Of a stretch of DNA of 64,000 nt, positions 62,843-64,000 are shown piece after piece (positions within the stretch are counted from its first letter, which is position 1; each line of letters starts with the position of its first letter). The notes beneath the pieces were generated by a model. That model had not been told where the DNA came from, searched no databases, and saw only the letters and a list, made by a program, of their open reading frames with translations. Source of the stretch: Ruminococcus_G sp050944415 (GTDB lineage: Bacteria > Bacillota > Clostridia > Lachnospirales > Lachnospiraceae); NCBI GenBank assembly GCA_050944415.1, contig JBMNRA010000005.1, forward strand, positions 1-64,000. Direction: 5' to 3'. The translations under genes were made by a program, and so were the position numbers.

Positions 62843-63833
62843 AAGAACAGTCTCAGCCGTACTGCTGACGCTGGCGCTTGCGGCGATTGTAATTCTGTCT
62901 GTTGCGGCGGGAAGGTTGCTGGCGGAACGCGGACAGGAACTGCAGACGGTACAGGAAGAAGCAAAAGAGGTTTCGGCTCAGACCAATACCCGGGACGAAC
63001 TGACTTATCGGGGTAAAACGTATACTTATAACCGGAATCTGACGAATATTCTTTTTCTTGGAATCGACAAGGAAGAAGAAATAACGCTGCAGGATATGCC
63101 GGGAAGAGGAGGACAGGCAGACTGCATCATGCTGCTGTCTCTGGACGATGAGACAAAGACCGGAAGAATCCTGCAGATTTCCAGAGATTCCATGACAGAT
63201 GTGGATGTGTATGATGTTTCGGGAAATTATTATACTTCTGTAGAAGCACAGATCGCTACACAGTATGCTTACGGAAACGGAGAGAAAAGCAGTTGCTGGG
63301 CTATGGAGAAAACCGTAGGAGAGCTGCTTTATGATATTCCTATTGATGCTTATATGTCACTGAATATCAGTGCCATAAGCAGTCTGAATGACGCGGTGGG
63401 AGGCGTTACGATCACTGTTCCGCAGGATTATACGGATATTGATCCGGCATTTTCGGCGGGAGCACAGATAACCCTGACCGGTGAACAGGCAGAGCGGTAT
63501 GTCAGATACCGTGACACTACCGTGCAGGGCAGCAATAATGGAAGAATGGAAAGACAGGTTCAGTATATCACGGCTCTGGTTTCGGCTTTAAAGTCTGCGG
63601 CAGGTGAGGAGGACAACTATTACGAACGGTTTTCTTCTTATCTGCGGCCTTATATGGTGACAGACATGGATGCTCAGCAGATTGACAGCATGGTGAACTA
63701 TCAGTTCCTTCCAGAAGAAACACAGTATGTGCCCGGAGAAGTTGCTGCCGGAGAAGAACATGAGGAGTTTTATGTGAATGAGGATAAATTGCTGGAGTTG
63801 CTAATAGAAATGTTTTACAAATCAGAGGAATAA
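62832..63833 (+). CDS. LytR-CpsA-Psr (LCP) family protein (capsule type)
   Basis: A 333-residue membrane protein: TM helix at about 7-27, then an LCP domain with NILFLGIDKEEE, RGGQADCIMLLSL, QISRDSMTDV and VRYRDT. It lies at the end of the cps operon and should transfer the finished polysaccharide from its lipid carrier to peptidoglycan. It is a second LCP protein, distinct from the one at 42623. The start could also be the TTG at 62829; the ATG at 62832 is preferred. Confidence 0.88.
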   Translation: MKNKRTVSAVLLTLALAAIVILSVAAGRLLAERGQELQTVQEEAKEVSAQTNTRDELTYRGKTYTYNRNLTNILFLGIDKEEEITLQDMPGRGGQADCIMLLSLDDETKTGRILQISRDSMTDVDVYDVSGNYYTSVEAQIATQYAYGNGEKSSCWAMEKTVGELLYDIPIDAYMSLNISAISSLNDAVGGVTITVPQDYTDIDPAFSAGAQITLTGEQAERYVRYRDTTVQGSNNGRMERQVQYITALVSALKSAAGEEDNYYERFSSYLRPYMVTDMDAQQIDSMVNYQFLPEETQYVPGEVAAGEEHEEFYVNEDKLLELLIEMFYKSEE

Positions 63834-63842
63834 TGGTATAAT
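63814..63842 (+). promoter_or_regulatory. Promoter of the terminal secreted-protein gene
   Basis: TTTACA at 63814-63819 and TATAAT at 63837-63842 with a 17-bp spacer; a second TATAAT occurs at 63873-63878. The -35 lies in the end of the LCP gene. Confidence 0.6.
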
Positions 63843-63899
63843 CACAGATAAACAGATGCTTTTAAACAGTTTTATAATATGAACCAGGAGGGTAACATT

Positions 63900-64000
63900 A
63901 TGGTGAAAAAGTTAGTTGCAGTATTGACTGCCGCTGTTTTAAGCGTATCAATGACAGCAGCAGTTTTTGCACAGGGCAGCGTACAGATTACAGGCGTTGT
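63900..64000 (+). CDS. Secreted protein, partial (runs off the window)
   Basis: Only the first 33 codons are present. They encode a clear signal peptide (KKLVAVLTAAVLSVSM, cleavage likely after VFA) and the start of the mature protein. AGGAGGG precedes the ATG at 63900. The family cannot be determined. Confidence 0.75.
   Translation, partial: MVKKLVAVLTAAVLSVSMTAAVFAQGSVQITGV

Overview
The window looks like the chromosome of an anaerobic gut Firmicute, most likely a Lachnospiraceae member (class Clostridia). The clues are moderate GC, strong AGGAGG-type ribosome binding sites, a CIRCE operator, a Gram-positive-type LexA box, a sortase, two LytR-CpsA-Psr proteins, DegV, DUF5721-like and DUF4867-like proteins, and an oxygen-sensitive molybdenum hydroxylase locus. 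This assignment is an inference from gene content; no rRNA or tRNA was seen. All family names come from reading motifs by eye, not from searches.

Layout. 1-2.3 kb: a broken iron-alcohol dehydrogenase fused to a foreign N-terminus (restriction S-subunit-like), then an aldehyde dehydrogenase. 2.3-4.6 kb: htpG behind a CIRCE element. 4.6-7.4 kb: a metal-resistance divergon (ArsR repressor; small HMA protein; CadA-type ATPase). 7.5-11.1 kb: a MacB-like ABC system with a membrane-anchored CARDB-like protein encoded between ATPase and permease. 11.2-18.6 kb: a two-component system and a tandemly duplicated ATPase/FtsX-permease pair; one ATPase copy has lost its catalytic core by two in-frame deletions, while the permease beside the intact ATPase has a much shorter first extracellular loop. 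It is followed by 0.6 kb of debris with a recombinase-like relic.

19.2-27.7 kb: DUF5721-like protein, citrate synthase, DegV, a small membrane protein, then a leftward sugar operon (AraC regulator, DUF4867, fucose/arabinose-isomerase-like enzyme, xylulokinase) and a hypothetical gene. 27.8-33.2 kb: a Mo/[2Fe-2S] aldehyde or xanthine oxidoreductase, an FAD/Fe-S dicluster partner, and a small redox protein whose 3' half is replaced by foreign membrane-protein sequence. 33.2-38.8 kb: an eroded polysaccharide locus (GT2, CapF, nucleotidyltransferase, CapG, and a GlmS-Fic chimera). 38.8-42.5 kb: IS66 remnants, an AbiH-like defence gene and a diguanylate cyclase. 42.6-47.1 kb: LCP protein, VanZ, the real glmS, P1 peptidase. 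47.1-48.9 kb: an SOS-type Y-family polymerase/YolD pair.

49.1-59.0 kb: the most coherent possibly undescribed system. It comprises a cytoplasmic sulfatase, LacI regulator, NitT/TauT-type binding protein, two permeases, two non-identical ATPases, a TauE/SafE exporter, an AraC regulator and a UroD-family protein. The 5' ends of both transcription units carry a near-identical 29-bp box containing ATCTG repeats 21 bp apart, suggesting one AraC regulon for uptake and processing of a sulfated or sulfonated compound. 59.2-64.0 kb: a capsule/exopolysaccharide assembly operon (Ig-like anchored protein, CpsB phosphatase, CpsD kinase, Wzz, class B sortase, LCP protein) and the start of a secreted protein.

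Several ORFs are chimeras with abrupt junctions (about 275, 33035 and 38570). These may be real scars of mobile elements, but assembly chimerism should be excluded.
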